The notes beneath the pieces are model-generated. The model was given only the letters and a program-made list of their open reading frames with translations. It did not search any database and had not been told where the DNA came from. Source: Nostocales cyanobacterium Centralia_MAG_434 (GTDB lineage: Bacteria; Cyanobacteriota; Cyanobacteriia; Cyanobacteriales; Nostocaceae). Taken from it: DNA of 64,000 nucleotides. A program made the position numbers and the translations under genes. Positions 40,946 through 49,550 of this stretch are shown in pieces. Every line of letters begins with the position of its first letter. Positions within the stretch are counted from its first letter, which is position 1. The stretch covers positions 20,788-84,787 of the forward strand of contig JAJPJF010000177.1 of assembly GCA_021324415.1 (NCBI GenBank), written 5' to 3'.

Positions 40946-42940
40946 TTATGCTGCACCTCTAGAAAGAGCGATCGCTCGTCGCACAGCAGTATCAGCATTA
41001 ATCAACCCATAGCCATAAACTGTGTCATACCCTGACGCACCCAAGTCGTAGGCTGTTGATGTTAAAACCGACTTAACCTGTGTTGCCGTTAAATTTGGAT
41101 CAACACTCCATATCAATGAAGCAACTCCTGTCACATTTGGCACTGCTGCAGAAGTTCCATTAAAAAGGCTACCGTAATCACCACCATAGCTAAAATTAAA
41201 TTGAGAAGATGATGTGGTACGAGTAGCTGTTGTTGAGACGTACTCGGAAGGTGCTGTTAAAGTTAGACCATCGCCGTAGTTAGAACCCCACCAATTGGAA
41301 TATGAAATACGTGTTCCTGGTGTTGTTGGATTGCCATAATAGTCGGTATTACCCCAAGAAGCACCTACCGCAATCACATTATTGTACTTCTTGGCTAAAT
41401 CAGCAGGACTGTCAAGACTATTTTTGTTCTCATTACCGGAAGCAATCACAAACAATGCTGTATTTTGATTATTAGCAATCAGCTGATCAAAGGCAGGTGA
41501 ATCACCACCAGTTAAGCTGAGATTAACGACCAAACGCTGACCTTTACTATTTGCTTGATTAAGCAGTGCCTGTGTCGCACTTGCCAAATTGTAATCTCCT
41601 GAATCACCACCTACAACATCAATCATCTCAACATCAGAATTCCAGTTAATACCAGCTATCCCTATACCATCGTTACTAGAAGCTGCTATCACTCCTTCAA
41701 CGAGGGTACCATGAGAGAAACTTGATGACTCATCCAAATAGTTGTTACCAACAACAATTGTTGACCGAAGATCAGAGTGAATATTACCACTACTATTAGT
41801 TCCTAACCCTGTATCTTCAATGCCAATCAAAACTTTGTTTGAACCTGTAGTGAAGCGCCATGCATCAGGGACATCCATGATGCCAAGGTTCCATTGTTGA
41901 TTAAACAGGGGGTCATTGGGTGTTATTGATAAATCAATAGTGGTATCTGCAAATTTAATAGTTTCGACACCCTCAAACAAAATTTCGCTGTTATCGCTCA
42001 AGGTGATAGCGTCAAATAAGCGAGTGCCATTACCGGGATTATAAAGTACACCTCCACTTGCTGTGTCTGCAAGGTTAATTGTGACTGTATTAGAAGAAAC
42101 CTGCGATAAATCTAATAAGTCTCTTGCACCACTACCAAAATCAACGTTCCCATTTCCAGAAATAACTGTAAGTTTATAACCTGCCTGAAAAGTAAATGTA
42201 TCGGCTTTGAGAGTTCCCTGGACAATGCGTGTACCACCAAGAGTGGGGGATGTACTTACAGAGGCAACATTAGACGAGTTACTTTGTGGAGTAGAACTTG
42301 ATGGTGTACCAGTACTGGGAGTTGTTGATAAAACTGGGTTGTTATCACTGACGTTGTTATTGTCTAGAGAAGTTTGTACATTCGAGTTCCTTTCATCTAG
42401 GGTATCGTTATTAAATTCACTTGCAATGCCCACTCTAAAGGAATCAGTAAAGATATTGCCATTAGTGTCTGTCTGGACATCTGCATCAGAACCCAAGTTA
42501 TTGGGTATCAATTGGAAATAACTTGTTGTGTTATCACTCAAGCGATAGTAGTCATTGCTATTGAAATCAATGATAATATCGTGAGTGTTTTCAGCATCAT
42601 CATAAGATGTTGCCGAAATAGTTAACTTATATTTGGCTGTTGAGTCACTGTTCGTATTAACTCGGATGTAATATTTGCCTGCATCTAAGGTTGTTTCAAT
42701 TGATTGAGTGTCGGCGATTACACTACCTTCATCAACTACATCATCATCTTTGGTATCACGAATCAACTGCATGTTAGCATCTGTATCCAACTCCTCAAGG
42801 TAAAGGTTTAAACTGCTACGACCTTGAAGTGTGAAGCTGTATAAGTCATTTTCTTTGCCATTTACCTTGTAAGCAAATACTTGGTGATTTATAGCAAGAT
42901 CATCTTTATTTGCATATGAAGAGTTGGTAGTAACATTCAT
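40946..42940 (-). CDS. Subtilase (S8) with N-terminal PPC-like domain
   Basis: A 664-residue peptidase. Residues about 20-115 look like a bacterial pre-peptidase C-terminal (PPC) beta domain placed at the N-terminus (DLYSFTLQGRSSLNLYLEEL). Residues about 230-330 resemble an RTX/hemolysin-derived segment (GNGNVDFGSGARDLLDLSQV). The subtilase core follows: Asp in GIEDTGLG (about 377), His in FSHGTLVEGVIA (about 412), Asn in IASGNENK, Ser in FNGTSAAVPNVTG (about 604). It ends YGYGLINADTAVRRAIA. No Sec signal is visible. The RTX-like segment and missing leader hint at type I secretion (inference). Confidence 0.9.
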   Translation of the reverse strand: MNVTTNSSYANKDDLAINHQVFAYKVNGKENDLYSFTLQGRSSLNLYLEELDTDANMQLIRDTKDDDVVDEGSVIADTQSIETTLDAGKYYIRVNTNSDSTAKYKLTISATSYDDAENTHDIIIDFNSNDYYRLSDNTTSYFQLIPNNLGSDADVQTDTNGNIFTDSFRVGIASEFNNDTLDERNSNVQTSLDNNNVSDNNPVLSTTPSTGTPSSSTPQSNSSNVASVSTSPTLGGTRIVQGTLKADTFTFQAGYKLTVISGNGNVDFGSGARDLLDLSQVSSNTVTINLADTASGGVLYNPGNGTRLFDAITLSDNSEILFEGVETIKFADTTIDLSITPNDPLFNQQWNLGIMDVPDAWRFTTGSNKVLIGIEDTGLGTNSSGNIHSDLRSTIVVGNNYLDESSSFSHGTLVEGVIAASSNDGIGIAGINWNSDVEMIDVVGGDSGDYNLASATQALLNQANSKGQRLVVNLSLTGGDSPAFDQLIANNQNTALFVIASGNENKNSLDSPADLAKKYNNVIAVGASWGNTDYYGNPTTPGTRISYSNWWGSNYGDGLTLTAPSEYVSTTATRTTSSSQFNFSYGGDYGSLFNGTSAAVPNVTGVASLIWSVDPNLTATQVKSVLTSTAYDLGASGYDTVYGYGLINADTAVRRAIALSRGAA

Positions 42941-43422
42941 ACTCTAAGTATTACAACAAACTGAAGGTATAGATTCTATCAAGATCTATCATTATTTTTT
43001 TATTAAGAAATAAAAAAAAAGTCCTTTTTTTTACCAAAAAAATACAATTTGTTCACCCAATCTTCATTTACTTATGAAATTGAAGTAGGAGCTTTTTGAT
43101 AGGAAATGTATAGATAAAACTGTCATACTGATGCAATAGCCTCCCTTTACAGAGAAAGGCTAGTAACATTACATAATCACGCATACAGACAGTCACATTA
43201 TAGCTGAATTGATAGTCTGTCAAGCGAGAAACTCAAAGATGAGACCTAATAAGAAGTTGCGTTTATAAATATCACTATTCTTTGCGGAACTATAGAACTA
43301 TAATCTTACAGATGTATTGCATAAACATATACTTAATCTGGGATTTTGACAGTCATGGATCAATCAAATTCTTACTTTGGTATTCTGTTAATACATTGAT
43401 AAAAACTTGAGGAAAGCTTCTC
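42941..43422. other. Divergent intergenic region
   Basis: About 480 AT-rich bases with long A and T runs (43000-43050). No coding frame, hairpin or recognised operator. It lies between the divergent subtilase and DUF92 genes and must contain both promoters. Confidence 0.45.
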
Positions 43423-44229
43423 ATGCTACCTTTATCTCTAATTGATTCTGTGAATCCCTGGTTATTTGGAGTTGGATTGAATGCAATTTTATTGGGTGTA
43501 GTTTGGATTCTTCCCAAAAAGTTGCTCACTCCATCTGGTGTGTTTCATGCTTGGGTACTGGGTGTTCTCATTTGGGGAACCCTCGGTTGGCAAGGATATG
43601 CTGTGGTCGCGTTCTATTTTCTTGTTGGTTCTTTGGTCACACGTATTGGTATCAAACAAAAGGAAGCAGAAGGAATTGCAGAAAAGCGATCTGGGGCAAG
43701 AGGACCAGAGAATGTCTGGGGTTCAGCTTTAACTGCGGCGCTGTGTGCTTTGGGTGTAGGGATGATAGATTGGGGAATTCTGCCCAACTCCTCACTCTCT
43801 CATACCCTCACTCCCTACTCGCTACTCTTGTTGGGCTATGTAGCAAGTTTCAGTACCAAGCTTTCTGACACTTGTGCCAGTGAAGTGGGCAAAGCTTACG
43901 GTAAACGCACTTTTTTAATCACTACTTTACAACCAGTGCCACGTGGAACAGAAGGTGCGGTAAGCTTAGAAGGAACTCTTGCAGGTGTGGTTGCGTCAGT
44001 TGTCCAAGCACTCATTGGTTGGGAAGTCGGTTTAACTGATTTAGTGGGTGTTCTGTGGTGTGTCGTGGCCGCTTTGATTGCTACCAATTTAGAAAGTGTG
44101 ATTGGGGCAACGCTACAATCGCGTTTTAGCTGGTTGACTAATGAATTGGTTAATATTTTGAATACCCTAATAGGAGCGGGCGTGGCAATGTTGTTGGCTT
44201 GGTTGTGGGCAAGTGTAGTGCTATCATAG
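43423..44229 (+). CDS. DUF92/VTE6-type membrane protein (phytyl phosphate kinase-like)
   Basis: A 268-residue membrane protein with about seven hydrophobic segments, matching the TIGR00297/DUF92 family: PSGVFHAWVLGVLIWGTLGWQG, KRSGARGPENVWGSA (about residue 90), SDTCASEVGKAYG (about 148) and PRGTEGAVSLEGTLAG (about 172). The plant member VTE6 and its cyanobacterial homologue act in phytol salvage, turning phytyl phosphate into phytyl diphosphate for tocopherol synthesis; that role is inferred here. Residues about 121-136 are encoded by a CTCACTC-type repeat stretch, probably inserted. Confidence 0.85.
   Translation: MLPLSLIDSVNPWLFGVGLNAILLGVVWILPKKLLTPSGVFHAWVLGVLIWGTLGWQGYAVVAFYFLVGSLVTRIGIKQKEAEGIAEKRSGARGPENVWGSALTAALCALGVGMIDWGILPNSSLSHTLTPYSLLLLGYVASFSTKLSDTCASEVGKAYGKRTFLITTLQPVPRGTEGAVSLEGTLAGVVASVVQALIGWEVGLTDLVGVLWCVVAALIATNLESVIGATLQSRFSWLTNELVNILNTLIGAGVAMLLAWLWASVVLS
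43785..43830. repeat. CTCACTC-type repeat within the DUF92 gene
   Basis: Degenerate ACTCCTCACTC/CCCTCACTCCCTACTC repeats resemble the heptameric intergenic repeats, here read in frame as a Ser/Leu/Thr-rich loop between membrane segments. Confidence 0.5.
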
Positions 44230-44400
44230 TCTCTCTCTAGTCGATAAGTGCTTGTATATAACTAATGAGTCAGTTGCCGCTTTGCCCGATGAGCGCATAG
44301 GATTGCACTAGCAGCCTTGCTATCTATATGTCAATTACGATGCAATACAAGTTGTTCAAGCATTTTATATTTTTTTTAGTTTTTTTTACTTGTTGACTTC

Positions 44401-45159
44401 ATGGAATCGTTAGCGTTTTTGACCATCGATGACCAATCCATTTCTTTTAGGCAAGCAGTAAAGTATCTGCAAGTCTCTGGAAAATTGGGACACTTCATTG
44501 GAGATGTTCTCCGCCAGTATGTGATTGAACAGGAAATACAAACACGAGAAGATATTTTCATTAGTCCTGCTGTAACAGAACAAACAATTATTGATTTTCG
44601 TCTGAAGAATCAATTAACTGACCCCCAAAGTTTTCAAGACTGGCTCAAGAATAATGGTACAGATTACGCTACCTTTCACTCAAAAGTCGCTTTTGGCTTT
44701 AAATTAGAAAAACTAAAAGCAGCGATTACAGAACCAAAACTGCAAGAATTTTTCATTGAACGCAAAATTTTTCTGGATCGAGTGATCCTCTCGCGAATTA
44801 TTGTTGATAATAGGGAATTAGCTGAAGAGCTACAGGCACAAATCGAAGAAGGAGCCAGTTTTGAACAACTCGCTAGAGAATATTCGCTAGCAGATGACAA
44901 AATTGTTAACGGGATGATGGGACCTGTTAGCCGGGGAACAATGCCAGATATACTAAGAGCAGCTATTGATGTGGCTAGTCCTGGCAAAGTGATAGGACCA
45001 ATAGAGTTAGAAGAACGTTATGGATTGTTTCGTGTAGAACAATTTCTGTCAGCGTCGTTGGAAGATACTCAACTAAAGCAAGCACTACAAAATGAGTTGT
45101 TTGAGAAATGGCTAGCAGAGAAAATTCAAAAGCTGACGGTGAAACTGCAAGTGAACTAA
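44401..45159 (+). CDS. Parvulin-like peptidylprolyl isomerase
   Basis: A 252-residue protein with a SurA/PrsA-like layout: a helical N-terminal part (residues 1-125, DFRLKNQLTDPQSFQDWLKN) and a parvulin-type domain (about 125-220) with ILSRIIVDNRELAEELQAQI, EGASFEQLAREYSLA, GPVSRGTMPDILRAA and GPIELEERYGLFRVEQ. No signal peptide is present, so it is likely cytoplasmic. It overlaps the ABC exporter by 52 bases, implying coupled translation. In cyanobacteria such genes often precede type I exporters, where they may help fold or hold substrates (inference). Confidence 0.85.
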   Translation: MESLAFLTIDDQSISFRQAVKYLQVSGKLGHFIGDVLRQYVIEQEIQTREDIFISPAVTEQTIIDFRLKNQLTDPQSFQDWLKNNGTDYATFHSKVAFGFKLEKLKAAITEPKLQEFFIERKIFLDRVILSRIIVDNRELAEELQAQIEEGASFEQLAREYSLADDKIVNGMMGPVSRGTMPDILRAAIDVASPGKVIGPIELEERYGLFRVEQFLSASLEDTQLKQALQNELFEKWLAEKIQKLTVKLQVN

Positions 45160-47756
45160 AATCTCTGAAAGATGAATCTCCACAAACAAGGGTGCTAGCT
45201 TCTTTACCTTGGCATCAACCACCCTTGTGTTGGTTAACTCCTGAACAACAAGGTCAATTGCAAGACCAATCAGAGACTCAGCTTTTTCGTCTGGGAGAAA
45301 AAATATGGCCTAAGGACGCGGTTGGTTACCAATTCTTAATTATTTCTGGTAAAGTGCGTTTGCGAGAAGAAGGCCTTGGTAAACCATTGGCAGCGCTACA
45401 AGCAGGTGATTGGTTTGGTGACTTAAAAAAATTTCCTGTAGAGTGCAAAGCTGTCGCAGCAAGTAAGGAGGTCATAGTAGTACGTTGGCAAGCAGCAGCA
45501 TTGGCAGAATTTTCCACCCCCCAGATTGAGGATTTTTGGCAAGGTAGGGAAGAGGCGAGAGGGAAGGAAGGACCAATGGAAGAAATTGCTTCCATTCCCC
45601 CGATGCTTACCACTTCTGATTCTCAAACTGTATCGGGTTATCCTTTTGTCTCAAGCTTGAACACAGCTGCTGCATGCTTAACAATGGTGGCACAACATTT
45701 GGACAATCCCGTGCAACTGGAGTGGGCAAGTCGTCAGCTTCGAGGACAGAGGCCAAAAAACCTTGTGGAAGCAGCAGAAAAGTTAGGATTTGTGCTGCGG
45801 CAGTTACAAGTGAGTTGGAGTGATCTGCGACAATTGTCTTTCCCTGCTTTGTTGTTATGGGATGAGGGAAATACAAAACCAACTTGGGTGGTAGCTTATG
45901 GGGTTAAGGGCGATCGCTTGACCATCGCCAATCCCCTCAGCTCTAGTTGTGCCTGTGAAAGCGTACCACAATCAGTGGTAGAGACTTGCTGGAATGGTCA
46001 ACTCTGGCAAGTAGAACTGATCCAAAAGCAAGAAAAATTTAACCTTGGTTGGTTTGTTCCAGCAATTTTGCAGTATAGAAGATTACTAGTAGAAGTCTTA
46101 CTAGCATCTTTTACCCTACAGCTTTTGGGATTAACGACACCACTCATCACACAGGTTGTCATTGACAAAGTCATGGTGCAGGAGAGTTTACCAACTCTCG
46201 ATGTCATGGCAATTGCACTTTTATTTGTGGCAGTGTTTGAGGCGATACTTGGTATTTTAAGGCTGTTTATCTTTACCCATACTGCCCGTCGCCTAGACCT
46301 GAGTCTATCAGCGCAGCTGTTTCGCCACTTGATGCGGTTGCCTTTAGCTTATTTCGAGTCAAGGCGGGTTGGAGATACAGTCGCACGAGTTCAGGAACTG
46401 GAACAAATTCGCCAATTTCTGACTGGTACAGCCTTAACTGTCATTTTGGATAGCATCTTTGCTGTGGTCTACTTAGCATTGATGTTTTATTACAATATTT
46501 CTCTGACTTTGGTTGCGTTAGCGGTACTACCCCTATTTGCTGCGTTAACACTCTTCGCAACACCAATTCTTCGTAACTGGCTGAACGAAACATTTAACCG
46601 CAGTGCTGATAGTCAATCGTTTCTGGTGGAGACAATCACTGGTATTCACTCTGTCAAAGCACATGCAGCAGAACCAGTTGCACGCGATCGCTGGGAAGGT
46701 TTGTTTGCCAGATTCATCCGCACAGGGTTTAAAGCCTCTACCACCTCGAACATCAGCACCAATATTGGCGATTTTCTGACCAATTTTTCCAACTTACTCA
46801 TTCTCTGGTTTGGAGCAAAGTTAGTCATCGATCATAAATTGACTATCGGTCAGTTGGTTGCCTTTCAAATGCTTTCTGGTAGAGTTACAGGACCACTTTT
46901 ACGCTTAGTACAGCTGTGGCAAAATCTTCAACAAGTTCTGCTTTCGGTAGACCGCATCGGTGATATCCTCAATGTTGCTCCAGAAGCTGAACCAGGCACT
47001 GGTTTAGTTTTACCAGACCTCAAAGGTCAAGTGACTTTTGAACAAGTCTTCTTCCGCTACCGTGCACAGACTGAACCTGTTCTCAAAGGAATCTCCTTCA
47101 CTGCACAAAGAGGGCACTTTGTCGGTATTGTGGGACGCAGTGGTTCTGGGAAAAGCACACTTTCTAAGGTTTTACAACGCCTTTATCAAATTGAATCTGG
47201 ACGTATTCTCATTGATGGCTTTGATATTAAAAGCGCTGATCTAGCCTCGCTACGCCAACAAATTGGTGTAGTTCTCCAAGAAGACTTTTTATTCAATGCT
47301 TCTATCTTGGAAAATATCACTCTTGGGAATCCTGATATTACCTCAGAGCAAGTTGTAGAAGCTGCTAGACTAGCTGTTGCTCACGACTTTATTAGTCAAT
47401 TACCCCACGGTTATGAAACTAATGTCGGAGAACGAGGAACAGCATTATCTGGTGGACAACGGCAACGTATTGCCTTAGCCCGACTCTTTCTTTCACAAAC
47501 TCCAATTTTAATTCTGGATGAAGCAACAAGTGCGTTGGACAGTGAAACAGAACAGCAAGTTCTACAAAACCTACACCAAGTCTCAGCTAACCGCACTGTA
47601 TTTCTGATTGCTCATCGTTTTGCCCCTTTGAAGCGTGCTGACTTAATTTTGGTTTTAGAAAAGGGTATAATCGCCGAGCGTGGAACTCATACAGAACTTT
47701 TACAACAAAAAGGTCTATACTGGTCTCTCTATCAACGCCAACAGCTAAACGTCTAA
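45108..47756 (+). CDS. ABC exporter with cNMP-like and inactive C39-like domains
   Basis: An 882-residue exporter. Residues about 55-150 form a cyclic-nucleotide-binding-like domain (FLIISGKVRLREEGLGKPLA). Residues about 175-300 form a C39 peptidase-like domain whose catalytic-Cys position reads SLNTAAACLTMVA, lacking the usual Asp-Cys-Gly, so it should not cleave leaders. Six membrane helices follow (310-600), then the ATPase: Walker A GRSGSGKST (about 676), signature LSGGQRQR (about 780), Walker B ILILDEATSALD. This resembles HlyB-type type I exporters. No membrane-fusion (HlyD) gene is adjacent. The start overlaps the parvulin-like gene. Confidence 0.9.
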   Translation: MASRENSKADGETASELKSLKDESPQTRVLASLPWHQPPLCWLTPEQQGQLQDQSETQLFRLGEKIWPKDAVGYQFLIISGKVRLREEGLGKPLAALQAGDWFGDLKKFPVECKAVAASKEVIVVRWQAAALAEFSTPQIEDFWQGREEARGKEGPMEEIASIPPMLTTSDSQTVSGYPFVSSLNTAAACLTMVAQHLDNPVQLEWASRQLRGQRPKNLVEAAEKLGFVLRQLQVSWSDLRQLSFPALLLWDEGNTKPTWVVAYGVKGDRLTIANPLSSSCACESVPQSVVETCWNGQLWQVELIQKQEKFNLGWFVPAILQYRRLLVEVLLASFTLQLLGLTTPLITQVVIDKVMVQESLPTLDVMAIALLFVAVFEAILGILRLFIFTHTARRLDLSLSAQLFRHLMRLPLAYFESRRVGDTVARVQELEQIRQFLTGTALTVILDSIFAVVYLALMFYYNISLTLVALAVLPLFAALTLFATPILRNWLNETFNRSADSQSFLVETITGIHSVKAHAAEPVARDRWEGLFARFIRTGFKASTTSNISTNIGDFLTNFSNLLILWFGAKLVIDHKLTIGQLVAFQMLSGRVTGPLLRLVQLWQNLQQVLLSVDRIGDILNVAPEAEPGTGLVLPDLKGQVTFEQVFFRYRAQTEPVLKGISFTAQRGHFVGIVGRSGSGKSTLSKVLQRLYQIESGRILIDGFDIKSADLASLRQQIGVVLQEDFLFNASILENITLGNPDITSEQVVEAARLAVAHDFISQLPHGYETNVGERGTALSGGQRQRIALARLFLSQTPILILDEATSALDSETEQQVLQNLHQVSANRTVFLIAHRFAPLKRADLILVLEKGIIAERGTHTELLQQKGLYWSLYQRQQLNV

Positions 47757-47766
47757 AAAACGACTG

Positions 47767-47800
47767 TTAACTGTTCAGTGTTAGCTGTTTGCTGTTAACA
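47767..47800. repeat. GTTAACTGTT-type short repeat at hydrolase 3' end
   Basis: CTGTTAACTGTTCAGTGTTAGCTGTTTGCTGTTAAC: degenerate heptamers that provide the final codons and stop of the hydrolase gene. Confidence 0.6.
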
Positions 47801-48396
47801 GGTGTTGCTAATGCTTCTGCGACAGCTGCTAGACTTCTTGAATCTGTTAGCATCCCAGCATGAGTTAAAACTGGCACTATGACTTGCCGTCCTACAGGCA
47901 TCTGTGAGCTATTTGCAGGAAGAATCATCAAATCATAGGGCGTCCAAATAGAAGTAAAGTCTATCTGCTTGAGCTGACTCACATCTCGATTTAAATCCTG
48001 TAAAAAAGGACTGTTGGGACGCATCTGCATACAGCCATGACCTTGATGACAAAAGGCAATCCAAGTGCCATGATTTGGGGCAGAGAGGGTGATAAAGCGT
48101 TGCACACGATTTATGCCTCCCAATTTCTGGACATAGTAACGGCTGACAATGCCGCCCATACTAAAACCAACCAAATCTATAGGTTGTTGTGGTGAAAAGG
48201 TAGCTTCAACATAATCAGCAACTTGTTGTGCTAATTGATCAAGAGCTCCATGACCATTGTTGGGTACTAGATCTAGGTCATGCACCACCCAACCCTTTTG
48301 TTTCAAATAGGGAATCATCTTATCGAACACTCGACCTGTGTCAAAAATGCCATGCACCAATAGCACAGGGTTACGTTGCTCAATGTCATTGTCCAT
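47767..48396 (-). CDS. Alpha/beta hydrolase, lipase-like
   Basis: A 209-residue esterase/lipase-type hydrolase. PVLLVHGIFDTG gives the oxyanion region, and the nucleophile elbow is DLVGFSMGGIVSRYYVQ (about residue 79), followed by FITLSAPNHGT. An acidic residue and His of the triad probably lie in DLMILPA and VPVLTHAGML (His about 180). No signal peptide is visible. The substrate is unknown. The last dozen residues (NSKQLTLNS) are encoded by a GTTAACTGTT-type repeat (47767-47800), so the natural end may once have been different. It is convergent with the ABC exporter, ten bases between stops. Confidence 0.85.
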   Translation of the reverse strand: MDNDIEQRNPVLLVHGIFDTGRVFDKMIPYLKQKGWVVHDLDLVPNNGHGALDQLAQQVADYVEATFSPQQPIDLVGFSMGGIVSRYYVQKLGGINRVQRFITLSAPNHGTWIAFCHQGHGCMQMRPNSPFLQDLNRDVSQLKQIDFTSIWTPYDLMILPANSSQMPVGRQVIVPVLTHAGMLTDSRSLAAVAEALATPVNSKQLTLNS

Positions 48397-48850
48397 ATAT
48401 AAAGAATATAACTTAATCTAATCTTTATAAAAACTTAACAGATTCTCATCATTATTTATCAATAGACTATGACACTCTCTATGCTGGCACCAACAACCCA
48501 GCATTTCAAGCTGAAAACTCAATTGTGAAAGTAATTATTAAGTTTTGTAAAGCGGGCTTGGAAAATCTTGCTCTGAGTTACAGTAAAATTGAATAATTAA
48601 GTCTGACTAATATTCAGATCAATATACAGGCTACAAGTATTTACAGCTTATAATTTAGAGCCCTAAGCTTGTGCTGTTAGAACAATGTTGATAACTTGAT
48701 AAACTCAAAAAAATGAGGTTGTTACCTAGATTTAGGATTCACAGCCATAAAAATAAATCAAGTATATCTTGATAAACATGTAACAATATTCCGTAATTTT
48801 TCTCAGGATTGCGGTCACACATCAGAATTTAAAGGGCAGGAGCAGTTGTA
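48397..48850. other. Divergent intergenic region
   Basis: About 450 bases with no supported gene. A seven-base hairpin (ATGCTGG...CCAGCAT, near 48480-48504) is the only structure noticed. Confidence 0.4.
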
Positions 48851-49402
48851 ATGATCGGTTTTATCAAAAGTTTAATCTCTGGAATTGTGAATTTCTTCTC
48901 CGGAATTGTGAGCTTCATTTTTGGTCTTTTCGGTGGTAAACAAGACAGCTTCTATCTAGAACTCAAAGAAGACAGTGAAGAAAAGCTAGAAAACGCGAAA
49001 AAAGCCGCATTAAATGCTAAGAAAGCAGTAGAAACAACAGCATCAAAAGTAGCAGAAACAGCAACAACCAATAGTCAGAAAGTGGCAGAAACAGTAACAT
49101 CCAATGCGAAAAAAGCAGTGGAGACAATTGTAGAAAATACTCCAGAAACAGCTAATGGTAAGCAAAAATCTACGGCTAAGAGCAAAGCAAAATCTGCTAA
49201 AGAAGTCCAGTTAGTACAAACGGCTCAAGGTGTTCAGCTTGAACCAGCCAAAAAGGCAAAAGCCCCAACCCCAGAACAGCCAACCGAAACGACCTTTGCA
49301 CCAAAATATTTGATACCCACGAGTTCTAACGGACGTCGTCGTCCTGGTGCAAATATGAATTCTTTTCTAGACATGGCACGTCAAGTGAAACCTCAAGGCT
49401 AA
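48851..49402 (+). CDS. Lys/Ala-rich protein with C-terminal FLxMAxQVK motif
   Basis: A 183-residue protein. Residues 1-30 form a hydrophobic amphipathic segment (MIGFIKSLISGIVNFFSGIV, SFIFGLFGG) and are followed by DSFYLELKED. Residues 40-125 are Ala/Lys/Thr/Glu-rich with 11-residue-like repeats (AKKAALNAKKAVETTASKVA), resembling LEA or apolipoprotein-type helices. The C-terminus reads NSFLDMARQVKPQG. It shares N- and C-terminal features with the gene at 2523-2831. GGGCAGGAG precedes the ATG. A strong hairpin terminator follows at 49466-49506. Function is unknown; a membrane-surface or stress role is only a guess. Confidence 0.75.
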   Translation: MIGFIKSLISGIVNFFSGIVSFIFGLFGGKQDSFYLELKEDSEEKLENAKKAALNAKKAVETTASKVAETATTNSQKVAETVTSNAKKAVETIVENTPETANGKQKSTAKSKAKSAKEVQLVQTAQGVQLEPAKKAKAPTPEQPTETTFAPKYLIPTSSNGRRRPGANMNSFLDMARQVKPQG

Positions 49403-49465
49403 TTTCTGAGATGATGACATTCCCTCGTTGTAGAGGCGATCGCTTATAGGAATCTGGCAATTTTT

Positions 49466-49506
49466 CCCCAACTTTTCCTATTAAAAAAGGTTGGGGATAT
49501 TTTTTA
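49466..49506 (+). terminator. Factor-independent terminator
   Basis: CCCCAAC (49466-49472) with TTTT pairs to AAAA with GTTGGGG (49490-49496), followed by ATATTTTTTTA. It lies 64 bases after the preceding stop codon and may serve both convergent genes. Confidence 0.75.
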
Positions 49507-49550
49507 TAATTAGGTTGGTGTAGAGACGTAGCACTGCTACGCCTCTGCAG

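Noticed and set aside
40779..41012. Forward 77-aa frame between the subtilases
   Set aside because: Half of it is antisense to the second subtilase and it has no ribosome-binding site or known domain.
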